The translations under genes and the position numbers were made by a program. DNA of 22,746 bases from JANQTF01 sp036835375 (lineage in GTDB: Bacteria; Bacteroidota; Bacteroidia; J057), in NCBI GenBank assembly GCA_036835375.1, contig DAITMB010000084.1:1-22746 (forward strand). The letters run 5' to 3'. The notes under the pieces are model-generated. The model was not told the DNA's origin. It saw nothing but the letters and a program-made list of their open reading frames with translations, and did no database searches. This document shows, piece by piece, positions 7,324-14,104 of the stretch; position 1 is the first letter of the stretch, and every line of letters begins with the position of its first letter.

Positions 7324-8774
7324 TTCAAGGAGTAACTCAACCCCAATTGCAAGCCGAATGAAGCGGGGTAAAAATTGATACCCTCCTGATTACTCCAATT
7401 CATCAGACTTTTTTGGGTTTGAAAGCCAGTAGTCACCCCTATGTTTTGGGTTAGGAAATAATGCAATCTTACCCCAAAAACACCATCTGCCGTCCACTGA
7501 TTCTGAAAGACTGAATTTGATGCTCCTTCGTAATCAATGATCGTGTTTTCGGAGAACATTCTTCCTTGATTGCGAACCAAACTGTTCAGCGCTGCTCCCA
7601 GGTACACATCGGTTTGAAATGAGTTGAACCGCCAACGTTTCCCCAGCGCCAAGGATGCCTTGAATAACTGGGTCTTGTTGTAATGTATGACTCTGCGTTC
7701 GGCCTTCACAAGCTCTTCAACATCTCCACGAATGATGGTCTGCTCTCCAGTAAGCATATTGTTTTGCACCTGAAGAATGGTGTCAATGAAGGTGATTTTG
7801 TAATCCTCGATGGTATTGCGGTAGTCGAGCTTGCTTTCCAGTTGCTGATATTGCAAGCCAGCCATGACAAAGTAGCTTCCTTTGAGGCCTTTCACATAGG
7901 ACCCCTGCAATTGAAATGAAGGGATTGGTGCTTCATACTGCGCTCCTTCAGGCTTGCTGTTGCCATAGCCTTTATCCCAAAAGGTGATTCCCCCTTCCAA
8001 GATCAATTGATCACTCATTTTACTCGGCTGCATGTCTGGAGAGAATCCACCATCTGTTTTCTGAATGGAAAGCATGGAATGATTCCGTGTTTCAAGCCGC
8101 ACTTGATCAAAGCTGTACGGTAGAAATGCTTGAAGTTCTGGGATATACAGCAACCCATCGGAGAGTCTGGTCTCTGCCAAAGGACTGGAAGCATTTTGCG
8201 CTGAGTCAAGCTCACTGTGAGTAGCCCCAATGAGATCTAGGTCGAAGAGGTTGTTTAATGGATCATTCTCATTCTGCTGCTGGAAGGCTAGCGATTGATC
8301 CGTATCCATGGAGGCTTTTTCGGCTTTTTGGGGATCTTGATTTGATCCTGATCCTGATTCAACGTAAGTCAGCGGCAGGTCTTCTGCGGTGTTTTTCCCG
8401 TTCTCATTTACCGGGACTTCGCCACAATCCTCAGGTTGAGTTGTCGGAGCTGACTTGGTGATGTTGCTTGATTCACTTTCATGCTCATCCGTCCCTGGTA
8501 CTTGGGCGGTATCATACGCTCCAGAATTTTGATCTGATATCATCAGATCAAAGGCAGAATACAGACCAACTGTCAACACAAAAAATAGGCTCAGGAGTAA
8601 CCCAATTCTTCTCCAAGACCGCTGCCGATCACTTCGAGCGGATTGCTCTTGTTCAATGGATTGCATCTTATCAAAGATTCCATCCTTCATATTGCTCCAA
8701 TCCAATTCAGGAGGAAGTGGCTGATGATCATCACCCTGTATCAAATTTTTGATTTCGTTACCATTAAAGTCCAT
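7320..8774 (-). CDS. Anti-sigma-like membrane protein fused to an outer-membrane beta-barrel-like domain
   Basis: A 484-residue protein with an unusual layout. Residues 1-55 are a hydrophilic N-terminus (LPPELDWSNMKDGIFDKM) resembling the cytosolic part of Bacteroidota anti-sigma factors, ending in a basic patch (RSDRQRSWRR). Residues about 57-76 form one transmembrane helix (IGLLLSLFFVLTVGLYSAF). Residues about 78-230 are a low-complexity Gln/Asn/Ser/Glu-rich linker. Residues about 255-484 alternate polar and hydrophobic positions with aromatic girdles (SFQLQGSYVKGLKGSYFVMA; VYLGAALNSLV; FGVRLHYFLTQNIGVTTGF) and end in a terminal strand (FGLQLGLSYSLK), as in PorT/OmpA-like eight-stranded barrels. 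The ATG at 8774 overlaps the end of the sigma factor gene by 11 bp, so the two are translationally coupled. The likely role is to hold the sigma factor at the inner membrane and receive an envelope signal; this is inference from architecture and position. Confidence 0.75.
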   Translation of the reverse strand: MDFNGNEIKNLIQGDDHQPLPPELDWSNMKDGIFDKMQSIEQEQSARSDRQRSWRRIGLLLSLFFVLTVGLYSAFDLMISDQNSGAYDTAQVPGTDEHESESSNITKSAPTTQPEDCGEVPVNENGKNTAEDLPLTYVESGSGSNQDPQKAEKASMDTDQSLAFQQQNENDPLNNLFDLDLIGATHSELDSAQNASSPLAETRLSDGLLYIPELQAFLPYSFDQVRLETRNHSMLSIQKTDGGFSPDMQPSKMSDQLILEGGITFWDKGYGNSKPEGAQYEAPIPSFQLQGSYVKGLKGSYFVMAGLQYQQLESKLDYRNTIEDYKITFIDTILQVQNNMLTGEQTIIRGDVEELVKAERRVIHYNKTQLFKASLALGKRWRFNSFQTDVYLGAALNSLVRNQGRMFSENTIIDYEGASNSVFQNQWTADGVFGVRLHYFLTQNIGVTTGFQTQKSLMNWSNQEGINFYPASFGLQLGLSYSLK

Positions 8775-9393
8775 AAACCAAAAAATTTAGATTGTTAATC
8801 GAACGATTTCCCCGTATCCACCTCTTCGCCCTGTGCAATTGCGATCTGGATGTTTCGGGGCTGATATTCAGCATTTCACCTACCTCTTGATGGGAGTATT
8901 CATCCATGATCACCATCATAAAAACTTGTCGATACCCCTCAGGCATTCCTGTCAAAAACAGCAAAATATCATCTTTCGACAACGTGCTGCTTTTTTCGTT
9001 CGAGGTTGATTGCATGTCGGATGCTGCTTCAAGCGGGTCAATGTTCATGGATGCTGCTTGCTTGTGATAGTGGCGAACACATTGGTTGATCGTGAGTCTC
9101 CGTAGCCAGAATTTAAATTCCCCTTTATTTTCATCGAATGAATTAATGCTCAGAAAAATGCGGGCAAAAATCTCCTGGATAACATCTTGATGATCACCTT
9201 CACTCGACACGTACCTTTTCACGATTGAATAAACATAGCGAATGCAATTTTCATACAGTTTTTTAAAAGCTGTATGGTTGCGTTCTTTCACTAAATTGAT
9301 CAATGCTTGATCTACCACTTTGGAGGAAAATTGATCCCTCAAGTGCAATGCTGCACTTGAGGGATGAGGTGAGTAACTACTGGCAATTGTCAT
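8764..9393 (-). CDS. ECF-type RNA polymerase sigma factor
   Basis: A sigma-70 family protein of the extracytoplasmic-function type. Region 2 is visible in ALINLVKERNHTAFKKLYEN, YVYSIVKRYV, the DVIQEIFARIF helix and GEFKFWLRRLTINQCVRHY. Region 4 follows in LLFLTGMPEGYRQVFMMVIM and the helix-turn-helix YSHQEVGEMLNISPETSRSQ with LHRAKRWIR. It directs core RNA polymerase to a specific promoter set and is coupled to the downstream anti-sigma-like gene (11-bp overlap). The start is uncertain. ATG 9393 overlaps the upstream lipoprotein gene by 17 bp, but the first 25 codons from it cross a perfect hairpin (9334-9365) and look non-conserved. A GTG at 9318 would begin right before the conserved region and leave the hairpin intergenic. 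The frame is also open to 9495, inside the upstream gene, which is unlikely. Confidence 0.88.
   Translation of the reverse strand: MTIASSYSPHPSSAALHLRDQFSSKVVDQALINLVKERNHTAFKKLYENCIRYVYSIVKRYVSSEGDHQDVIQEIFARIFLSINSFDENKGEFKFWLRRLTINQCVRHYHKQAASMNIDPLEAASDMQSTSNEKSSTLSKDDILLFLTGMPEGYRQVFMMVIMDEYSHQEVGEMLNISPETSRSQLHRAKRWIRGNRSINNLNFLVYGL
9334..9365 (-). terminator. Perfect 14-bp hairpin at the lipoprotein/sigma junction
   Basis: ATCCCTCAAGTGCA (9334-9347) and TGCACTTGAGGGAT (9352-9365) pair perfectly with a 4-base loop. On the minus strand the hairpin begins about 12 bases after the TAG of the lipoprotein gene and is followed by CAATTTTCC, a weak U-run. It could be an attenuating terminator or an RNA-processing and stability element that lowers sigma factor expression relative to the lipoprotein. 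It bears directly on which sigma start codon is correct. Confidence 0.5.
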
Positions 9394-10360
9394 AGTACTG
9401 ACAAATATCTGCCGCTGAGCCAAAGCTAAGCTGCTGCCCGGTATTGAATTCGGTTGCAGCAACCGGATAGAGCAATTCGATATCGTTGTAGGCATTCGGT
9501 GACGAATCCAATTCAGTCAGGTATTCATCTCTGGTTTGAATCTGGAGCGTATCACCGTCTGAAACAATCCCTACCGGATAGTCAATGAAGTAGGTGCAGC
9601 TGATGGGCCTTCCGGGACCTTCGTTGAAGAAGAACTGAATGTGAGCGGGCTTGTTCGCACATGGTTCTTCCAGGGTTTGATAGAAGTCACACACGTCACT
9701 GTCGTTGCTCAGCACGATGTCCCGGCCAAACTGGGTGACAGTAATTGGATACACGAGGTCAGTGGGCGGGAGGTTGGAGGGCGAGCCACCAATGGCGGGC
9801 AGATAATCACTGTCTTGATTAAGCACAACCTGGGTTCCATTGACCACCAAGGTAACCGGGTAGTTGATCTCGTACACATATCGATTCAATGTGAAAATAT
9901 TCAGTCCGTTGAAAAACAGCATGACATGCGGCGGCGAGAAAGAACAATCCGTGTTGGGAACGATAATGATCGACCCGCACACTTGCAGGGCGGCAATGAT
10001 ATCTTCGACATCACCGATGATGACCGAATTACTGCCCACTACTGCATTAAAGGGGTACACAAAGTCCACCAAGCTATCTGGCAACATACTGGCAGAATCC
10101 AATTCCGCTTCAGAATTCACGGTGATGGTGCTACCCGATGCCTGGAGAAAATCGAGCGGGAAAGGGATTTTGATGCAATCCAGCAACATGGTGTCTGAAG
10201 AAAAGGATTGCAGCTTGGGGACCAAAGGGTTGACAGAGACTGTATCGGTCTGAAATGTCGCACTTTCAGAAATGATCTCATCAATATTTTGTTTCTGACA
10301 GGATGCCAACATCAGAACCAAAAAGAGAGCCGGGAAAATGAATTTGATTGTCGTATTCAT
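9377..10360 (-). CDS. Lipoprotein with three internal YP-motif repeats
   Basis: A 327-residue exported lipoprotein: hydrophobic signal ending in lipobox LASC (Cys21). The mature part has roughly three units of 80-95 residues, about 62-128, 145-224 and 240-320. Each carries two YP-type strands: FPLDF and FVYPFN; INYPVT and LVYPIT; IDYPVG and LLYPVA. Units two and three open with HVMLFFN and HIQFFFN, and each unit ends with a Cys near an FY or YY pair (VCDFYQ; ICQYYDNC). A conserved D-x-DYL / RDEYL segment lies between the two strands. Similar repeat lipoproteins occur in Saprospiraceae-type genomes, but I know no assigned function. It is the first gene of the unit with the ECF sigma factor and the barrel protein, so it may be the surface or periplasmic sensor. 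Its upstream region holds GTTGA-type tandem repeats. Confidence 0.8.
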   Translation of the reverse strand: MNTTIKFIFPALFLVLMLASCQKQNIDEIISESATFQTDTVSVNPLVPKLQSFSSDTMLLDCIKIPFPLDFLQASGSTITVNSEAELDSASMLPDSLVDFVYPFNAVVGSNSVIIGDVEDIIAALQVCGSIIIVPNTDCSFSPPHVMLFFNGLNIFTLNRYVYEINYPVTLVVNGTQVVLNQDSDYLPAIGGSPSNLPPTDLVYPITVTQFGRDIVLSNDSDVCDFYQTLEEPCANKPAHIQFFFNEGPGRPISCTYFIDYPVGIVSDGDTLQIQTRDEYLTELDSSPNAYNDIELLYPVAATEFNTGQQLSFGSAADICQYYDNCQ

Positions 10361-10368
10361 TAGTGAAA

Positions 10369-10441
10369 AAGTTCAAAAAGTTGAAAAAATTGAGAAAGTT
10401 GAAAAAGTTGAGATAGGAGAGAAAGTTGAGATAGGAGAGAA
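10369..10441. repeat. GTTGA-core tandem repeats upstream of the lipoprotein gene
   Basis: About 10 bases upstream of the lipoprotein start, the plus strand carries degenerate AAAAGTTG units of about 8-11 bp, followed by two identical 18-bp copies of AGTTGAGATAGGAGAGAA (10406-10423 and 10424-10441). As transcribed with the minus-strand gene, this is a pyrimidine-rich leader. Copy-number change here could alter expression of the downstream sigma-factor unit. Confidence 0.7.
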
Positions 10442-10841
10442 TTGAAAAGCTTTCCGTACGGGTTTATCAACAGTATCTGAGAATTCGACGAATCGTTGCA
10501 CGGATGTCTATTTTTTTATTTTTCTTTTGGAGAAATCACCCCTCTCCAATACAATCAGCTGAATACCAGCTGATTGTATTGAAAAAAAATATAGCAGAAA
10601 TTTCATTTTGTGAGAGCTTGTTTGAATCAAATAGGCTCTATTCTATTCTATTCAAAATGATATTGATGAAGGCGGTTTGAACAAACACCCTTGCTGAGCG
10701 TGTGGTTTTCTCGAAATCTCTTGACAATCTTCTTAAAAAGTTGATTCATGCAAATGACCTCTCCACCTGTCATCGTCCCTTTAGAGTTATAAATCCCTAT
10801 TGTGAAGGGGGTTTTGGGAAGTGTTGACCTCATATCCATAG
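10442..10841. other. AT-rich intergenic stretch
   Basis: No recognisable gene. A minus-strand open frame of 63 codons (10648-10839) has no family resemblance that I can name and is probably spurious. The stretch holds the perfect hairpin at 10547-10581, T-rich tracts near 10511-10525, a short TATTC microsatellite near 10640-10655, and should contain the promoter of the lipoprotein/sigma unit. The plus-strand dioxygenase remnant begins abruptly at its right edge. Confidence 0.5.
10547..10581. repeat. Perfect 15-bp inverted repeat hairpin
   Basis: CAATACAATCAGCTG (10547-10561) is followed by a 5-base loop (AATAC) and its exact complement CAGCTGATTGTATTG (10567-10581). It is followed on the plus strand by an A-run and preceded by CTCTC, so it lacks a U-run after the stem on either strand and does not look like an intrinsic terminator. 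It could be a protein-binding palindrome, an mRNA-stability hairpin in a leader, or a remnant of a mobile-element end. Confidence 0.7.
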
Positions 10842-11239
10842 CACAAAGCCGTGTGGCTGGAGTATGAGTGCCACCTGCTGGAGCTGGATGACAAGGGCGA
10901 ATTGCTGCGCATTCGCTTCAACAACCGCTCGGTAGATCCTTTTTCGCTCCCCGGCAATCAATCCGAGCGTGGTATCAAGCCTATCGACTCCTGGAGCGGG
11001 AGATCATGGCCAAAGAAAACCAGCTGTTGCTTCAGATGCGTGCAGGCCAGGACTTGCTCATCGATAATCACCGGGTGCTGCATGGACAAACGGCCTTTGC
11101 GGAGGTAGAATCTCGACTCATGAGGGGCGCTTATGCCGAGCAGGATGGGCTGAGAAGTGAATTGCGCAGGCTTCGGCAGCTGCGCAAACGAAGCAGAGGC
11201 TATTTTGCAGATGGATCTGTTAGCACCTCTTATCCATGA
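10842..11239 (+). pseudogene. Frameshifted C-terminal remnant of a gamma-butyrobetaine-dioxygenase-like (TauD family) gene
   Basis: Starting directly after a stop at 10839-10841, one frame reads HKAVWLEYECHLLELDD then ELLRIRFNNRSVDPFSLPG. Near 10955-10961 the homology moves by one base into another frame that reads IRAWYQAYRLLEREIM, NQLLLQMRAGQDLLIDNHRV, LHGQTAF, SRLMRGAYAEQDGLRSELRR, and ends at 11239. This matches the C-terminal third of Fe(II)/2-oxoglutarate dioxygenases related to gamma-butyrobetaine hydroxylase (carnitine synthesis): the NNR segment, the distal metal-ligand His in DNHRVLHGRTAF, and the 2-oxoglutarate-binding Arg in RLMRGxY. The N-terminal two-thirds, with the HxD metal ligands, is absent and cannot be found upstream. 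With truncation plus frameshift, the gene cannot make an active enzyme. Confidence 0.8.
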
Positions 11240-11282
11240 CGAGTTCCTGATGAGATCACGGGAACGTGCAGCCCTCAAAAGC

Positions 11283-11318
11283 AAAACCCTCTTCCTGAGT
11301 GACCAAGAAGAGGGTTTT
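11283..11318 (-). terminator. Bidirectional intrinsic terminator next to tRNA-Arg
   Basis: AAAACCCTCTTC (11283-11294) and GAAGAGGGTTTT (11307-11318) form a perfect 12-bp stem with a 12-base loop. T-rich sequence follows on both strands (TTTTTG on plus, TTTTGCTTTTG on minus). On the minus strand it lies about 10 bases after the tRNA 3' end, so it most likely ends the tRNA transcript; it could also end plus-strand transcription from the dioxygenase remnant. Confidence 0.85.
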
Positions 11319-11328
11319 TGATAAGTAG

Positions 11329-11402
11329 TACCCGCGGATGGATTCGAACCATCGACCTTTGGTTCCGGAGACCAACGCTCTAATCCCCTGAGCTACGCGG
11401 GC
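11329..11402 (-). tRNA. tRNA-Arg (anticodon CCG)
   Basis: The minus strand folds as a complete tRNA. The acceptor stem is GCCCGCG with CGCGGGT (a G-U pair at the end), with A as the discriminator base. The D-arm is GCTCAGGGGATTAGAGC. The anticodon stem TTGGT/ACCAA encloses loop CTCCGGA, which gives anticodon CCG and reads CGG (Arg). The T-arm contains GGTTCGAATCC. The 3' CCA is not encoded. The strong bidirectional terminator follows directly. Confidence 0.95.
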
Positions 11403-11661
11403 AACTGTGTGACAAAGGTAACACACCCAGGTCTTATCCTCAACATATGCTTAAAATATATTTGGGCATGGTTCCATTTCAGTATCTTCGTTTCGTGGGA
11501 GAAATGGGTAAAAAGGCGGCGAATGGCACCGAAATTACGGGGCGTCACTAAAAAATTTCGAATTCGACTTGAATTTTTTGGTACATTGCCTAAATTTATT
11601 AGAAAATCTTAACGTTCTTTTAAGTCGTTCCCCAGAGTTCTTCCCACTTGATCCCCGAAAT

Positions 11662-12228
11662 ATGATAACCCGATGCCCCTGGTGTGGAAACGATCCCCTG
11701 TATGTCAAGTATCACGACGAAGAGTGGGGGAGACCGATCATGGATGACCAACACTTGCTGGAAATGATCTGTCTCGAAGGCGCACAGGCAGGTCTGAGCT
11801 GGATCACCATTCTCAAAAAGCGAGAGGGCTATCGCGAGCTGTTCCACGAGTTTGATGCCGTGAAAATGGCGGCGATGACCGAAGAAGATGTGCTGCGCCT
11901 CAAAGAAGATCCTCGGATCGTGCGTCATGAGGGTAAAATCAGGGCATTCATTAGCAACGCCGAGGCTTATCTTACCTTGCGAGAAAGTGGCGAATCACTC
12001 TCGGATTTTGTCTGGAAACATGTTAATCACACGCCCATCGTGAGTCATTTCCTTCGGCTCACTGATTTTCCTACCAAGACCAAAGAATCGGACGCGCTGA
12101 GTAGGTCGCTCAAAAAAGCTGGGTTCAAATTCGTGGGTTCTACCACGGTCTATGCCTTCATGCAAGCTGTCGGACTTGTGGATGACCACGTGGTGACCTG
12201 CTGGCGCAGAAGCGGAATCATGGAGTAG
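11662..12228 (+). CDS. tag: DNA-3-methyladenine glycosylase I
   Basis: A 188-residue base-excision repair enzyme that removes 3-methyladenine from alkylated DNA; the E. coli protein is 187 residues. Zinc ligands of the family are present: Cys5 in TRCPWCG, His18 in YVKYHDEEWG, and His176 and Cys180 in DDHVVTCW. The lesion-binding Glu39 and Trp47 lie in EMICLEGAQAGLSW, matching E. coli Glu38 and Trp46. The open frame extends upstream to 11569, but those 31 codons are AT-rich and not conserved, so ATG 11662 is chosen from family length and from the position of the first zinc cysteine. It appears monocistronic, between tRNA-Arg (opposite strand) and the rhomboid gene. The 235 bases after it hold only a weak inverted repeat (GCTTCTAC/GTAGAAGC at 12304-12339). 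Confidence 0.95.
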   Translation: MITRCPWCGNDPLYVKYHDEEWGRPIMDDQHLLEMICLEGAQAGLSWITILKKREGYRELFHEFDAVKMAAMTEEDVLRLKEDPRIVRHEGKIRAFISNAEAYLTLRESGESLSDFVWKHVNHTPIVSHFLRLTDFPTKTKESDALSRSLKKAGFKFVGSTTVYAFMQAVGLVDDHVVTCWRRSGIME

Positions 12229-12463
12229 GGGAGGGGATTCAGCCACATGAATCGGCACAGAGTAAGGCGACACCAGAAGTTTTTTAGCGAATAAAAGGAA
12301 GTTGCTTCTACGGGGGATGGATCTCGCGACAGTAGAAGCTTGTAACTTGGGTATGCTGGCTGATATCAAGGCCTTGTCTCAAGTCCCGCATGAAACCGGG
12401 CATCGCTGACAGCTCCCGCAAAAACTTTCCTTACCTTTGGAGGAATGCAGAAAAACCTGATCC

Positions 12464-13084
12464 ATGTTGGAACAATTTTTTTCGTCGCCCGTGGCCGCGA
12501 CCATCTTTGTGATCACCTTGATCACGAGCATCAGGGCCTTTTCTGATGCTGACCTGAAGTATAAATTCATCTTCAATCCCTACCGCATGTTGCGGGAGAA
12601 GCAGTGGCAGATGATCCTCACGCATGGCTTGATTCACGGCGGCTGGGTGCACCTCGGCTTCAATATGTTGGCATATTACTTTTTCGCATTTCCTTTGGAG
12701 CGGCTTATCGGCCATTGGCAATTTGCCCTGCTCTATATGCTGAGTCTGGCTGCCGGTTGTATTCCCGGATTGGTGCGCCATCGAGATGATTCCTGGTACA
12801 ATGCCGTGGGAGCTTCGGGCGCCATTTCGGCAGTATTGCTGAGTGTGGTACTCTTCGTTCCTGAGATGGGAATCGGCTTACTTTTCATTCCCGGATCTAT
12901 CCCGGGATGGATTTTTGCGCTATTATTTTTGGGATTTAGTTTCATTGCTTCGCTACGCAATTGGGGAAACATTGGCCACGATGCACACTTATTCGGAGCC
13001 ATTGCTGGCATGATCATCACGGTGCTGCTACGGCCAGATGTTGCGTCCTCATTCATCGACTTCATCGGCAGCAAAATCGGCTGA
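12464..13084 (+). CDS. Rhomboid-family intramembrane serine protease
   Basis: A 206-residue integral membrane protease with about six hydrophobic helices. Signatures: HGLIHGGWVHLGFNML with His63 and Asn67 of the HxxxN oxyanion site in helix 2, the catalytic serine Ser118 in NAVGASGAISAV (GxSG motif), and the catalytic His175 in GHDAHLFGAIAG of the last helix. The order and spacing match bacterial rhomboids, which cleave transmembrane helices of substrate proteins within the inner membrane; the substrate cannot be predicted. The ATG at 12464 leaves a short N-terminus before helix 1, as expected. The gene converges with the formylglycine-generating enzyme gene, only about 50 bp away, and I see no clear terminator between them. 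Confidence 0.93.
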   Translation: MLEQFFSSPVAATIFVITLITSIRAFSDADLKYKFIFNPYRMLREKQWQMILTHGLIHGGWVHLGFNMLAYYFFAFPLERLIGHWQFALLYMLSLAAGCIPGLVRHRDDSWYNAVGASGAISAVLLSVVLFVPEMGIGLLFIPGSIPGWIFALLFLGFSFIASLRNWGNIGHDAHLFGAIAGMIITVLLRPDVASSFIDFIGSKIG

Positions 13085-13135
13085 AAAATTGAGTCATTCA
13101 ACAGTGAATCGACCCATTCAGCAATCTGGCGCGGG

Positions 13136-14104
13136 TCATTTGATCTCCTTCACACAGCGGAATCCGAGGTGGCACAGCCCTGTTTCCGGGGTAGTTCCTG
13201 CCCTTCCCGACACGCGAAAGCCGTGACAAACCCTGGGATCGCACAGGAATGATCCCCCGCGCATGACTCTTTCGGGCTCATCTGGCCGCTGGCGTAGAGA
13301 AGGTGAGGAGGCATCGTAAGGCTCAAACCAGTCCTCACACCATTCCCACACATTGCCGGCCATGTCAGTGAGTCCGAGACTGGTCTTTCCAAAATAACCC
13401 ACGGGGGATGTTCCTTTGAATCCATCTTGCCCCGTGTCATGATGAGGAAAATTTCCCTGCCAAAAATTCGCCAAATAGCTTTTTCCTTCTCGAATGTCTT
13501 CGCCCCAAGGGTAGCGGCTGCGAGAGTTGTTGCCGTTGCGGGCAGCATGCTCCCACTCCATTTCTCGCGGTAGGCGCTTGCCCGCCCAGGCCGCGTAGGC
13601 TTGAGCATCGTTCCAGCTGACCTGTGTCACAGGATGGTCGTCAGGCGCTGCGGGGCGAGTAGGCCCAAAGGGATGCTGCCAATTGGCTCCCTTGACAAGG
13701 TCCCATTTGCCAGGCCGGAACAGAAAAACACCTGCATCACCGAAGATTTCTGACTCTGTCTTGTAGCCTGTTGCCACCACAAAAGCGCGAAACTGAGCAA
13801 CAGTCACCGGATGTTCGTCCATGAAAAATCCATTCACTGCGTGGTGCGAGATCGGAGATTCTGACGCGAACCCTAAGTCGGAACCGAGATCGACATATCC
13901 ACCAGGAACGAACACCATGCCTGGAGGTACTGGAACGTTTTGGGGTAAATAGCGATGGGCTGGTACTGAGTCAAACTGCCTCTTCGCGGTCGCGGGAATC
14001 AGGTCATCTTTTCGGTCCTGTTGAGAGATCGATTCTTCGCATCCCATGCATAGGAGCAACACCCCGAATATCACGAGCTTGGTTTTTATACGATAGCACT
14101 TCAT
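13136..14104 (-). CDS. Lipoprotein formylglycine-generating enzyme (SUMF1/FGE family)
   Basis: A 322-residue protein from ATG 14104 (an ATG two codons earlier at 14110 is equally possible). The N-terminus is a signal of the lipoprotein type (LVIFGVLLLCMGC, Cys22). Residues about 62-320 form the FGE-sulfatase domain: MVFVPGGYVDLGSD, FFMDEHPVTVAQFRAFV, HPVTQVSWNDAQAYAAWAGK, LPREMEWEHAA, YPWGED, LTDMAGNVWEWCEDW, then RGGSFLCDPRVCHGFR and LGFRCVKE. The C-x4-C pair (Cys288, Cys293) corresponds to the catalytic cysteines of human SUMF1 (Cys336, Cys341), so unlike many SUMF1-domain proteins this can be a true copper-dependent enzyme that oxidises Cys to formylglycine in sulfatases. No sulfatase is in this window. 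The frame is open further upstream to 14395, but that part lacks a signal peptide. The 260 bases upstream hold nothing else. Confidence 0.88.
   Translation of the reverse strand: MKCYRIKTKLVIFGVLLLCMGCEESISQQDRKDDLIPATAKRQFDSVPAHRYLPQNVPVPPGMVFVPGGYVDLGSDLGFASESPISHHAVNGFFMDEHPVTVAQFRAFVVATGYKTESEIFGDAGVFLFRPGKWDLVKGANWQHPFGPTRPAAPDDHPVTQVSWNDAQAYAAWAGKRLPREMEWEHAARNGNNSRSRYPWGEDIREGKSYLANFWQGNFPHHDTGQDGFKGTSPVGYFGKTSLGLTDMAGNVWEWCEDWFEPYDASSPSLRQRPDEPERVMRGGSFLCDPRVCHGFRVSGRAGTTPETGLCHLGFRCVKEIK

Noticed and set aside
10547..10581. Reading the perfect hairpin as an intrinsic terminator
   Set aside because: The run next to the stem is A on the plus strand and lies before the stem on the minus strand, so no U-run follows in either direction.
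10648..10839. Minus-strand frame of 63 codons before the dioxygenase remnant
   Set aside because: It looks basic and could be imagined as a transposase tail, but no family motif is visible and AT-rich sequence easily gives such frames.
11329..11402. tRNA-Arg 3' end as the attachment site of a genomic island
   Set aside because: I found no second copy of the tRNA 3' segment and no integrase in the window.
12304..12339. Inverted repeat GCTTCTAC/GTAGAAGC after the glycosylase gene
   Set aside because: The 8-bp stem has a 20-base loop and no U-run, so it is too weak to call a terminator.
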